Shown here: positions 1-6,162 of the stretch, one piece after another
Layout of the letters: the number at the start of each line of letters is the position of its first letter
Position numbering within the stretch: position 1 is the first letter of the stretch
DNA from: a virus
DNA: 31,055 nucleotides
Direction: 5' to 3' (one strand)
Virus record (IMG/VR): IMGVR_UViG_3300046010_005374
Location: 1-31,055 of that record
Made by a program: the position numbers and the translations under genes
The notes under the pieces: model-generated
Databases searched by the model: none
What the model was told of the DNA's origin: nothing
What the model saw: only the letters and a program-made list of their open reading frames with translations

Positions 1-179
1 CGCTTAATCTGGGATTCGTGGGGGCGAGTGTTCCATGTCATAATTAGTTTTTCATCTGTCTCGAAAACTCCCCTTGGCAAGAAAAGACCACAAGAGAAAC
101 ACTTCACTCCGCTATCACTGAAAGCAAATAGTTTTACATTGGAGCTTCCGCAGTAGCATGGCTTCAAATCACTTGTCAT
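1..179 (-). CDS. Lar-like zinc-ribbon small protein (3' end cut by window edge)
   Basis: Reading leftward from an ATG at 179, the frame stays open to base 1, giving 59 residues of an incomplete protein. It begins MTSDLKPCYCGS, has KCFSCG at residues 26-31 and MTWNTRP near the visible end. The pattern LKPC.CGS ... KC..CG ... W.TR is that of phage Lar-type restriction-alleviation or zinc-ribbon proteins, with C8, C10, C27 and C30 as probable zinc ligands. The first pair is CxC rather than the usual CxxC. The start overlaps the end of the upstream gene by 11 bases (ATGACAAGTGA), as expected in this packed leftward operon. A restriction-alleviation function is inferred from family resemblance only; a generic zinc ribbon is equally possible. 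Confidence 0.6.
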   Translation of the reverse strand, partial: MTSDLKPCYCGSSNVKLFAFSDSGVKCFSCGLFLPRGVFETDEKLIMTWNTRPHESQIK

Positions 180-348
180 CGGTGCGCTCCTTTTGTTGTT
201 GTACAATCTGCTTAATTCTCTCTTCGCTAATCGATCCGTAAATTACAAGCTCTTCATTAACTTGCTTGAAAGCTCTTTGAATGTGAGGGGCTTGCCATAT
301 TTCATCTAGGATTTGTTTGGCTATTTGCTCTATATCTTTATCACTCAT
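169..348 (-). CDS. Small hypothetical protein, 59 aa
   Basis: Short, charged, probably helical protein with no recognised domain, starting MSDKDIEQIAKQ and ending QQKERTDDK. An in-frame ATG exists at 381 (70 aa), but I prefer the ATG at 348: it has an AGGAG sequence about ten bases upstream and overlaps the upstream stop in the ATGAGTGA arrangement, the coupling pattern used by its neighbours. The 3' end overlaps the zinc-ribbon gene by 11 bases. Function unknown. Confidence 0.6.
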   Translation of the reverse strand: MSDKDIEQIAKQILDEIWQAPHIQRAFKQVNEELVIYGSISEERIKQIVQQQKERTDDK

Positions 349-646
349 CTCCCACGGGCTCCTTTTTAATCCAGTTGCCATCTATCTTGCGCCAAACTTC
401 CCCGTTTGCTTTGCGGATTTCATAAACAAATTCTAAGCTTTTCCCCATGGTATCCCGATATTTAAAAACGGCTGTGTGGTCGTCGTTCTTATCTACATAC
501 GCCACAAAATCCCCGACCTCAAGCTTTGGCTCGATGATTTCTCTAAGAACTACAGCTATTCCGTGTCGAGACTCTATTCTGTAACGCTTATTGTTTTGCT
601 CGCAGATAAATGTTTCTGGTAAGTGTTGTACGTCTTGTGTTGTCAT
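341..646 (-). CDS. Hypothetical protein, 101 aa
   Basis: A small soluble protein with a predicted beta-rich centre. It contains the segment LEVGDFVAYVDKNDD and a tryptophan-rich C-terminus (VWRKIDGNWIKKEP). No family is recognised. The start ATG at 646 overlaps the stop of the upstream 58-residue gene (ATGA) and has GGAG in the upstream bases. It lies in the distal part of the leftward operon among other small accessory genes, which phages use to modulate the host, but nothing in the protein shows what it does. Confidence 0.6.
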   Translation of the reverse strand: MTTQDVQHLPETFICEQNNKRYRIESRHGIAVVLREIIEPKLEVGDFVAYVDKNDDHTAVFKYRDTMGKSLEFVYEIRKANGEVWRKIDGNWIKKEPVGDE

Positions 647-819
647 TTCCCCATCTCCTCTAGTTTTTTTCGTAGCCTATATAAATTCTTTTCTAGTTGC
701 TTATACTGCTTCATCTCTCGCTGTGTCATCTCGCCAAATCGCTCTCGTGATAGCTGTGCTTGCCTATCATCAATCGCTTTTCTAAGTTCTTCTTTTGTTT
801 TGTATTTGCTCAAATCCAT
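643..819 (-). CDS. Small helical hypothetical protein, 58 aa
   Basis: Leftward frame starting MDLSKYKTKEELRKA and ending LYRLRKKLEEMGK. It is almost entirely charged and helix-forming (Arg/Lys/Glu/Gln), suggesting a small coiled-coil or helical hairpin. The start overlaps the stop of the metalloprotease gene by one base (TAATG) and the stop overlaps the next start (ATGA), so it fills the gap between two genes exactly. That fit is the main support for it being real. No family is recognised. Rightward open frames across the same bases have no comparable spacing or ribosome site. Confidence 0.65.
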   Translation of the reverse strand: MDLSKYKTKEELRKAIDDRQAQLSRERFGEMTQREMKQYKQLEKNLYRLRKKLEEMGK

Positions 820-1379
820 TACGGTTTATTCACCTTACAATCTAGCTGATCTAACACTGACATATCATCGATAAATAAAAACCTCCTAGCGTGTCTAACA
901 AACCTATATGCGTACAAGCTCCAATCCATTATTGAGATCTCGCTGCCATCGAAAAACGAAACATGGTCAAAGCCTAGCTGATGCCCTGTCTCATGTGCCG
1001 TTGCTGCTCCTCGATAGGCGATACTAGTGTCAAGTTGTGGGAATGTAAGAGATACTTGTTTCCGTCTATGCATCGGCTGACAAAGGAAAGCTACTCCAGC
1101 AAGTTCCATATCTCTATCAACGTCGAATACATGAATATAATTGCCTGCATTATGTCTGCGCATGAAATAATTATTCCATTTAGCTATTCTTCTATAGCCG
1201 CTGTTCTCGGTAGGAAAAGGATCGCGCATACGTCTTAATGGCAAGGCTTTAAACTTAACCTTAGTTGATAGGGTATTAAGCTTATCAACCGCAACCTTAA
1301 CAACCTTCCTAGCCTCTGGAACTGGCATACTGTTTGGTTGCCCAACGATGAGAATAAAACTTAGTAAGACTGTCTTCAT
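819..1379 (-). CDS. Secreted metzincin-type zinc metalloprotease
   Basis: 186-residue protein with a hydrophobic N-terminus (MKTVLLSFILIVGQPNS) that looks like a signal peptide or anchor. Residues 129-139 read HETGHQLGFDH, a complete HExxHxxGxxH motif: three zinc-binding histidines (129, 133, 139) and the catalytic Glu130. Twelve residues later SIMD (Met151) fits the methionine turn that defines metzincins such as matrixins and reprolysins. Fold and metal dependence follow from the family. The substrate is unknown: export would put the enzyme in the periplasm or outside the cell, so envelope proteins or surface receptors are candidates. The protein is small for the clan and has no visible propeptide cysteine switch. 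The start overlaps the stop of a 25-residue membrane peptide (ATGA). I do not know of this as a standard phage early gene. Confidence 0.8.
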   Translation of the reverse strand: MKTVLLSFILIVGQPNSMPVPEARKVVKVAVDKLNTLSTKVKFKALPLRRMRDPFPTENSGYRRIAKWNNYFMRRHNAGNYIHVFDVDRDMELAGVAFLCQPMHRRKQVSLTFPQLDTSIAYRGAATAHETGHQLGFDHVSFFDGSEISIMDWSLYAYRFVRHARRFLFIDDMSVLDQLDCKVNKP

Positions 1380-1453
1380 ATCTTAGTATTCGTAAAGATT
1401 GCTGCTACTATTAGAATCCAAAGGACGATTGATATTGCGTATTGCCACCACAT
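1376..1453 (-). CDS. 25-residue single-pass membrane peptide
   Basis: Tiny leftward frame: MWWQYAISIVLWILIVAA, then IFTNTKI. It is almost wholly hydrophobic with aromatic residues at the start, a classic single transmembrane helix. Translation signals are good: AGAGGG lies about eight bases before the ATG, the start overlaps the previous stop (TAATG), and the stop overlaps the metalloprotease start (ATGA). Tight coupling suggests co-production with the protease, possibly as a membrane partner, but that is inference. At this length a purely leader or coupling role is also possible. Confidence 0.55.
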   Translation of the reverse strand: MWWQYAISIVLWILIVAAIFTNTKI

Positions 1454-1608
1454 TACTTAACCCTCTTAACACGCTTAGCCTTTACTGCTCCGTTAGTTCG
1501 GTTTTTAACTACTAAGGCTTTACCAAGCTCTGATTCGATAACTTCAGGCTTTACTCCTCTATTAGGTAAAAACAAGTATCTTAATAATTTATGTAACCAG
1601 CTTTTCAT
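1453..1608 (-). CDS. Small basic hypothetical protein, 51 aa
   Basis: Leftward frame starting MKSWLHKLLRYLFLP and ending in a very basic tail (AVKAKRVKRVK). An amphipathic or hydrophobic N-terminal helix followed by a lysine/arginine-rich tail suggests membrane or nucleic-acid contact. The start overlaps the stop of the XRE gene (ATGA) and the stop overlaps the start of the 25-residue membrane peptide (TAATG). No family is recognised. Confidence 0.5.
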   Translation of the reverse strand: MKSWLHKLLRYLFLPNRGVKPEVIESELGKALVVKNRTNGAVKAKRVKRVK

Positions 1609-1835
1609 ATAAATATATCCATTTCTAAAATATCTTGAATCTTATAGAGTAAATCAACTGTAGGGTTTGCGTGTCCGTTTTCTACTGTTGATAAATATCC
1701 TCTATCGATTTCTATAACAGCGGCTAACTCTTCCTGGCTAAACTTTTGCAGTTTTCTACGCTCTGCAATTTTTTGCCCTAAATGTTTTAGCCGCTCTTTG
1801 TTTTTCCTACTAATCTTTCTTTGTCGCGTTCTCAT
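1605..1835 (-). CDS. XRE-family helix-turn-helix regulator
   Basis: 76-residue protein with a Cro/CI-type HTH. The segment HLGQKIAERRKLQKFSQEEL leads into AAVIEIDRGYLSTVENG and then HANPTVDLLYKIQDIL, the standard five-helix XRE pattern with the recognition helix around IDRGYLSTVE. There is no C-terminal cleavage or oligomerisation domain, so it is Cro-sized, not a full CI repressor. A basic N-terminal arm (MRTRQRKISRKNKER) precedes the domain. It lies inside the leftward operon, with both ends overlapping neighbouring genes. Likely targets, by inference, are the perfect dyad at 3143-3178 or the divergent region near 5900. Confidence 0.85.
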   Translation of the reverse strand: MRTRQRKISRKNKERLKHLGQKIAERRKLQKFSQEELAAVIEIDRGYLSTVENGHANPTVDLLYKIQDILEMDIFI

Positions 1836-1993
1836 AACTCTATTACAATTGGTTTTCTTATGTTGAGTATAGTACCGTCCTGACTATAGTCAATAACAAA
1901 TCCTGCTTCAAGAAGTTTTTTCTCGTAATAGTCTTTTTTTAACGCTGCAACTCTTAGCTCATCTGCTGCTTTTTGTTCTTCTTCTTTTGTCAT
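1832..1993 (-). CDS. Small hypothetical protein, 53 aa
   Basis: Leftward frame starting MTKEEEQKAADELRVAALKK and ending in ILNIRKPIVIEL. It has an acidic helical N-terminus and a short beta-like C-terminus. AAGGGG sits before the ATG, and the stop overlaps the XRE start (ATGA), supporting translation. It fills the gap between the Gp157-type gene and the XRE regulator. No family is recognised. Confidence 0.6.
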   Translation of the reverse strand: MTKEEEQKAADELRVAALKKDYYEKKLLEAGFVIDYSQDGTILNIRKPIVIEL

Positions 1994-2002
1994 TCTAACC
2001 CC

Positions 2003-2479
2003 TTATGCTATTTGTAAATTGTTTTTATGTATTAAAACTGCTCCTGATATTTTTTCACCGTTTTTAAAAGCTGTTTTAATTGCAGTCTTATCAGGCTCTT
2101 TTTTAATTCTCCAATAGTCGTCAGGTAACAGCTCCTCATTGGTTATTTCTACCGAGTCAGAAGCTCGCCAAGATAATTTATGCACTCCGTTTGTCCATTT
2201 CTCACCAGGCAACATATTGTTTTCAATATAACGCTTAAAGTTATCTAGCTTGTTTTCTATTAACTCTTGTTTAGCTCTTAGGCGTTTAATCTCATTGGCT
2301 ATCGTGTCGCGTTCTGCTTGCATATTCTTATACACAGCACAACACGCTTCTAATTTTTCATCTCTTGCTACTTCAATTTCGTGTATTTGCTTTAAGCACT
2401 CCTCGCTGTACGAGGAGTCACTATCTGCGTAATAACTTAATAATGTAGCTAGAGCGCCTGTTAGTTCGTATAGTTTCAT
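2003..2479 (-). CDS. Siphovirus Gp157-family protein
   Basis: 158 residues. It begins MKLYELTGALATLL, has a long charged helical middle (about residues 30-90, probably coiled coil) and ends in a beta-rich domain with the succession LSWRASDSVEIT, LPDDYWRIKKEPDK and GEKISGAVLIHKNNLQIA. This matches the Gp157 family (named from Streptococcus phage Sfi genes), whose members lie in phage early or replication regions beside recombination nucleases and single-strand-binding proteins. The biochemical role of the family is not settled. AGGA precedes the ATG. The neighbourhood (DUF2800, DUF2815, helicase upstream) is typical. Confidence 0.8.
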   Translation of the reverse strand: MKLYELTGALATLLSYYADSDSSYSEECLKQIHEIEVARDEKLEACCAVYKNMQAERDTIANEIKRLRAKQELIENKLDNFKRYIENNMLPGEKWTNGVHKLSWRASDSVEITNEELLPDDYWRIKKEPDKTAIKTAFKNGEKISGAVLIHKNNLQIA

Positions 2480-2485
2480 ATTGTT

Positions 2486-2689
2486 TTATTTCCTTTTTGT
2501 ATATTTACCGTTTTCATCAATATCGCCAGTGTATGCCATATTAATTGCGTTTATTTGTTTGCTACCTGTCCAGCTAAATACGCACCCAACGTAGCCACCA
2601 GCCCATGCTCCTACTAGCAGCAGAGATCCTACCCCTGCTGCAAATATAAAGTCGTGCAAGCTGTTTAATAATCTATCTTTAGTTATCAT
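2486..2689 (-). CDS. Small membrane protein, 67 aa
   Basis: One strong hydrophobic glycine-rich segment at about residues 14-38 (FIFAAGVGSLLLVGAWAGGY) followed by a hydrophilic tail, so a probable single-pass inner-membrane protein. GAGGAG lies just before the start, and the start overlaps the end of the preceding lipoprotein-like gene by 11 bases. No family is recognised. With the next gene and the 25-residue peptide it forms a set of small envelope-directed proteins in this operon. Confidence 0.6.
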   Translation of the reverse strand: MITKDRLLNSLHDFIFAAGVGSLLLVGAWAGGYVGCVFSWTGSKQINAINMAYTGDIDENGKYTKRK

Positions 2690-2861
2690 TTTGCTGCTCC
2701 TCTGTTTGTTGTTTTAATCCTGCTTGATTGTTTAGTTGCTTAACTGGGCTAATACCGATTTCAAATCTCCAACCAGTAGAGCCAGCGCAACCCGAACACC
2801 ACACTAGGATTATTGCTGCTAGTGTAACAATTGCCATTTTGTCTAGTACTTTATCGTCCAT
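2679..2861 (-). CDS. Small lipoprotein-like or membrane protein, 60 aa
   Basis: N-terminal hydrophobic stretch (MAIVTLAAIILVWCSGCAG) followed by a polar region with WRFEIGISPVKQLNNQAG and a Gln/Asn-rich C-terminus. The cysteines at the end of the hydrophobic segment (CSGC) resemble a bacterial lipobox, but the residue at -3 is not the usual leucine, so lipidation is uncertain. AAAGGA precedes the ATG. It lies directly upstream of, and overlaps, the 67-residue membrane protein. No family is recognised. Confidence 0.6.
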   Translation of the reverse strand: MDDKVLDKMAIVTLAAIILVWCSGCAGSTGWRFEIGISPVKQLNNQAGLKQQTEEQQNDN

Positions 2862-2892
2862 GTTGTTTTTTCCTTTTTGTTTAACCTTAAAT

Positions 2893-3120
2893 TTATTCGT
2901 TGCTTGCGTAGTCGTATCTATCAGCTTTATACATATCCTGCATATCAGCGTGGTATTGAACTTCTGACCACTCCCTATCTGTATACGGCTCTATGTTGTA
3001 TGTCTCGATTAGCAATCTTGCATCTTCTTCTGACATACCTTTATCACGCATATCGGATAGTAGCCGTCCGTCTACCGCTAGGATTTTATTGTTGTAGTTT
3101 TCGTATTTATTAGTTTCCAT
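2893..3120 (-). CDS. Hypothetical protein, 75 aa
   Basis: Acidic, hydrophilic protein (METNKYENYNNKILAVDGRL ... MQDMYKADRYDYASNE) with no signal peptide, membrane segment or recognised domain. GGGAG lies about eleven bases before the ATG. It is the first gene after the 107-bp gap that holds the 12-bp dyad, so if a promoter lies there this is the first gene of a sub-operon. Confidence 0.55.
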   Translation of the reverse strand: METNKYENYNNKILAVDGRLLSDMRDKGMSEEDARLLIETYNIEPYTDREWSEVQYHADMQDMYKADRYDYASNE

Positions 3121-3142
3121 TGTTTTTAATCTCCCTTAATCG

Positions 3143-3178
3143 TTGTAGAGTATAACCTCTATATTATATACTCTACAA
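3143..3178. promoter_or_regulatory. Perfect 12-bp inverted repeat, candidate operator
   Basis: TTGTAGAGTATA at 3143-3154 is matched exactly by TATACTCTACAA at 3167-3178, with a 12-base spacer. It lies in the 107-bp gap between the nuclease gene and the 75-residue gene. Read leftward, the right arm and spacer contain TATAAT, a perfect -10 box, but no -35 box lies at good spacing (TTGACG is 25 bases upstream). Neither side has a T-run, so it is not an ordinary intrinsic terminator. The best reading is a protein-binding dyad over an internal leftward promoter; the XRE protein is the obvious candidate binder (inference). Confidence 0.5.
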
Positions 3179-3227
3179 TCATAGATGCGAGGTCGTCAAG
3201 AAGTTTTTCACTAAAAAACAATTATTT

Positions 3228-3989
3228 TTAAAAAAATTCGGAACCCTCGTTTGAATCTGGTAACTTGTTAAATTCAGGGCAGATTTTTTTAGCAGAGCAG
3301 TATTTACACCAGTTTCCACGGCTAAACTGGCGTTCACTTTTGAACAAAATCTGCCTATACCCTTTTTCAGCTGCTCTAACTAGCAGCGTATACCATATCT
3401 CTAGTTCTTGCGCTGTGTAAGATACTGCGGTGATGGCGTTTTTAATCCGTGGCTGGACAATAGTAACCTCGACACTCTCTAACGGATTGTTACTAGTCGC
3501 CCATAGAGCTGCTGCATAGTATCCAAGCTGGGGATTTTCTTGTGCTTTAACTGCAACTTTTCCATATTTTAAATCAATAATTTTCCCATGCCATTGCCCG
3601 TTAAGTTTCCCAGTCATTGCAACATCAGCAGTGCCAAACATTTTTAAATCTTTGTTTAGTATTAATTGGGCTTCTATTCTAATACTTGGAGGTTGGTCAA
3701 AGTTCTGGGTTTTACGCTTGACGCACATTGTATAGGTCTTAACATGTTCAATCATTTCCTCATCATCAGAAACAATCTGTGTATTCTCACCTTTAACCCA
3801 AGCAAGCAAATGTTTTTCTGCCAGCTCATGGGCTTTAGTTCCCTCTAGTGCATAACTAGAGGTATCAGGTTGTGGACACTCTAACCCTAAGCCAACCGAG
3901 CCAGGGCAATTCATCCATCTTAACGAGCTACTTGCAGAGCATAGGGCATGCCCTCTTAAGGCATGCCCCTCTGTGTTATCAACAGACAT
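3228..3989 (-). CDS. DUF2800 Cas4/RecB-like exonuclease with four-cysteine cluster
   Basis: 253 residues of the PD-(D/E)XK nuclease superfamily, DUF2800 type. Landmarks in order: SSLRWMNCPGS (Cys28), EGTKAHELAE with His54, GTADVAM with Asp122, IIDLKYGKVAV giving the D139-x-K141 catalytic pair, NPQLGYYAAAL (the conserved Q..Y motif), and CKYCSAKKICPE with Cys228, Cys231 and Cys237. One N-terminal cysteine plus three C-terminal cysteines is the iron-sulphur layout of Cas4 and AddB nucleases. The protein likely acts as a DNA end-processing exonuclease in phage recombination or replication. It is somewhat shorter than many DUF2800 proteins but keeps all core motifs. Its start overlaps the stop of the single-strand-binding gene (TAATG). 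Confidence 0.85.
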   Translation of the reverse strand: MSVDNTEGHALRGHALCSASSSLRWMNCPGSVGLGLECPQPDTSSYALEGTKAHELAEKHLLAWVKGENTQIVSDDEEMIEHVKTYTMCVKRKTQNFDQPPSIRIEAQLILNKDLKMFGTADVAMTGKLNGQWHGKIIDLKYGKVAVKAQENPQLGYYAAALWATSNNPLESVEVTIVQPRIKNAITAVSYTAQELEIWYTLLVRAAEKGYRQILFKSERQFSRGNWCKYCSAKKICPEFNKLPDSNEGSEFF

Positions 3990-4564
3990 TAAAAGTTTGT
4001 CCTATCTTCTGATTCAACAGAGCTAAACTGGTCTTCAGGTCTACCAGCTCCACCGCCGAAAGCTTCCCCGCCTCCAATTATTTGTACGTTTTTTAATCCC
4101 CAAGCAACACCTTTATTACCTGGTTTTTTATATGCGTACACGTTTAGAGATAGCCTTGCATATTGACCGCCGTATACTTCTTCAGGGCTGTCAATTACAA
4201 CCTTTGGATTAGGTCCAACGATTGCAGGCCTGTTGTCTGATTTTGCTTTTAAAATCCAGTTTCCTGCATACTCCCCGCCTTTCTCATCTCCATCTCTTAG
4301 TGGTGGGTTTTTTAAGTCGTGGATACTCTCATATTCATCGTCAAACATATCTATCATGGCTTTATTAGCCGCCGCTTCTAATTCAGAAATATCCGCACTT
4401 TTAGGTATTAACAATATTGTTTCATACTTATCACTTGGATAGTTACCGCCTGTATTTCGCTCTAATAAATGCGGATATGATAAACGCCCTTTAGGGGTGA
4501 TTAATGTATCTGGTATTTTCTTTGCAACTTCTGCGGTTGTTGTCGGTTTTTTCGAGTTTTTCAT
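3989..4564 (-). CDS. DUF2815 single-strand DNA-binding protein
   Basis: 191 residues. The diagnostic segment LITPKGRLSYPHLLERN is followed by KYETILLIPK, LKNPPLRDGDEK, VYGGQYARLSLNVYAY and GVAWGLKNVQII, and the protein ends in a Gly-rich, acidic tail. This is the phage DUF2815 pattern, an OB-fold single-strand DNA-binding family; the acidic tail is typical of proteins that recruit partners. It is sandwiched between a helicase and a Cas4-like nuclease, the common arrangement for this family. AGGA lies before the ATG. Confidence 0.85.
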   Translation of the reverse strand: MKNSKKPTTTAEVAKKIPDTLITPKGRLSYPHLLERNTGGNYPSDKYETILLIPKSADISELEAAANKAMIDMFDDEYESIHDLKNPPLRDGDEKGGEYAGNWILKAKSDNRPAIVGPNPKVVIDSPEEVYGGQYARLSLNVYAYKKPGNKGVAWGLKNVQIIGGGEAFGGGAGRPEDQFSSVESEDRTNF

Positions 4565-4583
4565 TTTATTTTCCTATTTTAAG

Positions 4584-5834
4584 TTATTCTCCCAAAACTT
4601 TTGTAATGTCTCTTTGCTTCCTCATAACTGCACCAGTTATGGTGTCGTCTAAGGAATCAGGTATCACTAAGTAATGAGATCTTGTTACGTTTGTTTGAGA
4701 GATTCTATAACATCTCCCTTCTGCTTGTTCGTTAGTGGATGGAACCCAATCACATTCAACAAACACCACGTTACTAGCGGCTGTTAGTGTAATGCCAGTA
4801 CTAGCAGCGTGAAGGCTTGCAATAAATACTTGTATGTCACCTTTTTGAAATCTATCAACGCACTCTTGTCTTAGCTCAATATCAGTCTCGCCATTTACAA
4901 CGCAGCAACTAACGCCGCTTAAGCCTTTTACTAAACCTGTTATAACGTCTTTATGGTGTGCAAACACAACACAGTTTTTCACCTCGTTAAGGAGCGTTTT
5001 AATATAGGCGCAAGCGGCTCCAATCTTTGCAATGCCATGCGCTCGCCATGCTGACTTAACGTCTTCTGGTAATTCTTTACTAAAATCTAATTCAATATCT
5101 ATATCATCCCACGCTGGGAACCCGTCTAAGGGAACCTTCATTCTTACAAGCTCTGGAAGCTGCCCAACCGTTTCACTTCTCTTTCGCCGTATCATAAACC
5201 TATCGCGGCAAATGCGCCCTAAAACTTCCAAGTTTTTAGACTTGTTATAATTAACTCCCCATGGGGTGGCATCTCGAACGCAATACCTGTCTAGGTATTC
5301 TCTCTTTTTACCAAAGTCTATAGGTGATAATTTACTAAACAATGCAAAGCCTTCTATAGCTCTGCCATTGGGCAAAGGTGTTCCGGTAATTGCAATTCTT
5401 TTTTTTGCTTTTTTCCAATAACCATCAAGGCATGCTTTTGTTCTAGCGCTATCAGGGGTTTTAAGATAGTGCGCCTCGTCTAGTACAAGCAAGCAGCTAT
5501 AGACACCATCAGAATATTTAGTAGCAAACTCATAGCTCATGATTAGGACGTCACCTTTTAAAAGGTCTTCCATCTTCATGCAGATAGTGCAGGTTCTATC
5601 TAATCCACTCCACTTTTTAAACTCTCGTTTCCAATTCTCTCTTAAACTTGCGGGACAAATTACTATTATTTTTTTGCAGCTTAATTTGTCAGATGCAATT
5701 ATTACCTGACAAGTTTTTCCAGCTCCTGGATGGTCAGCCAATAAAACATCTTTATATTTATTGCATATTAAATCGATTCCTTTAACTTGGTAATCAAATA
5801 ACTTTGCCGCCGGTTTTTGCTGTGTGTCATTCAT
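4584..5834 (-). CDS. SNF2-family DEAH helicase/translocase
   Basis: About 416 residues from the ATG at 5834. SF2 motifs in order: LFDYQVKGIDLI (Q-motif region), DHPGAGKT (Walker A), VICPASLRENW (Ia), LVLDEAH (Walker B, DEAH), ITGTPLPNG (III), then the second RecA lobe with FAHHKD, ASLHAASTGITLTAAS (V) and QAEGRCYRISQ (VI). This is a compact SNF2-type DNA translocase, resembling single-domain phage versions and SMARCAL1-type annealing helicases. It probably remodels forks or recombination intermediates. An upstream GTG at 5912 would add 26 residues (MPQCASSWQV...), but it falls in the divergent control region, so I prefer the ATG; neither start has a strong ribosome site. It appears to be the first gene of the leftward operon. 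Confidence 0.85.
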   Translation of the reverse strand: MNDTQQKPAAKLFDYQVKGIDLICNKYKDVLLADHPGAGKTCQVIIASDKLSCKKIIVICPASLRENWKREFKKWSGLDRTCTICMKMEDLLKGDVLIMSYEFATKYSDGVYSCLLVLDEAHYLKTPDSARTKACLDGYWKKAKKRIAITGTPLPNGRAIEGFALFSKLSPIDFGKKREYLDRYCVRDATPWGVNYNKSKNLEVLGRICRDRFMIRRKRSETVGQLPELVRMKVPLDGFPAWDDIDIELDFSKELPEDVKSAWRAHGIAKIGAACAYIKTLLNEVKNCVVFAHHKDVITGLVKGLSGVSCCVVNGETDIELRQECVDRFQKGDIQVFIASLHAASTGITLTAASNVVFVECDWVPSTNEQAEGRCYRISQTNVTRSHYLVIPDSLDDTITGAVMRKQRDITKVLGE

Positions 5835-5893
5835 GCGAGTTTTTACGAGTTTAAAAAGTTTTTTCAAATAAAAAATAATTTTTACTTGCCAAC

Positions 5894-5920
5894 TACTAGC
5901 ACACTGTGGCACAACTAGTA
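5894..5920. promoter_or_regulatory. Divergent control region dyad
   Basis: TACTAG at 5894-5899 and CTAGTA at 5915-5920 form a 6-bp inverted repeat around a 15-base centre that itself holds CACACTGTG. It sits in the 116-bp gap (5835-5950) between leftward and rightward transcription units. The flanks are AT-rich on the helicase side and carry a short direct repeat, GCGAGTTT and ACGAGTTT, at about 5835-5852. I could not define a convincing -35/-10 pair on either strand. The location fits an operator for the adjacent ribbon-helix-helix protein or for the XRE protein. Confidence 0.35.
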
Positions 5921-5950
5921 CTCACTTGTAAACCAAAAATAAACCACTTT

Positions 5951-6136
5951 ATGAAAAAAACTTTTAAACAACATTCTAAGCGTTCATGGACTACAAAGCG
6001 GCATGCGATTTCAATTAGGTTAGATCCTTTACTACATAAAAACATTTCAAAGATTTCAGAGTCAAGAAAATTATCACTTAATAAAACGATTGAGTTTTTA
6101 TTATCTTACTCTGTAACTAATTACGGCTCTCTTTAA
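5951..6136 (+). CDS. Ribbon-helix-helix (Arc/CopG-like) DNA-binding protein
   Basis: 61 residues from the ATG at 5951 (an upstream GTG at 5906 would add 15 residues and reach into the dyad, so I reject it). The segment RHAISIRLDPLLHKNISKIS has the alternating beta strand of a ribbon-helix-helix fold, followed by two helices (SRKLSLNKTIEFLLSYSV). A basic N-terminal arm (KKTFKQHSKRSWTTKR) could add DNA contacts. Such proteins dimerise and usually autoregulate or control copy number or early promoters. It is the first rightward gene, next to the dyad at 5894-5920 and directly before the replication gene, so control of replication initiation or the divergent promoter is the natural inference. Confidence 0.7.
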   Translation: MKKTFKQHSKRSWTTKRHAISIRLDPLLHKNISKISESRKLSLNKTIEFLLSYSVTNYGSL

Positions 6137-6162
6137 CAACAACTATTAAAAGGTTTACTACT

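Noticed and set aside
591-874. Two overlapping plus-strand frames, cysteine/serine-rich
   Set aside because: They lie opposite the packed leftward genes with start/stop overlaps; composition is that of antisense to helical charged genes.
3194-3199. TTGACG as a -35 box for the leftward promoter at the dyad
   Set aside because: It lies 25 bases from the TATAAT-like box, too far for a standard promoter.
5835-5912. 26-residue N-terminal extension of the SNF2 helicase
   Set aside because: GTG start within the divergent dyad, and the core helicase motifs begin after the ATG at 5834.
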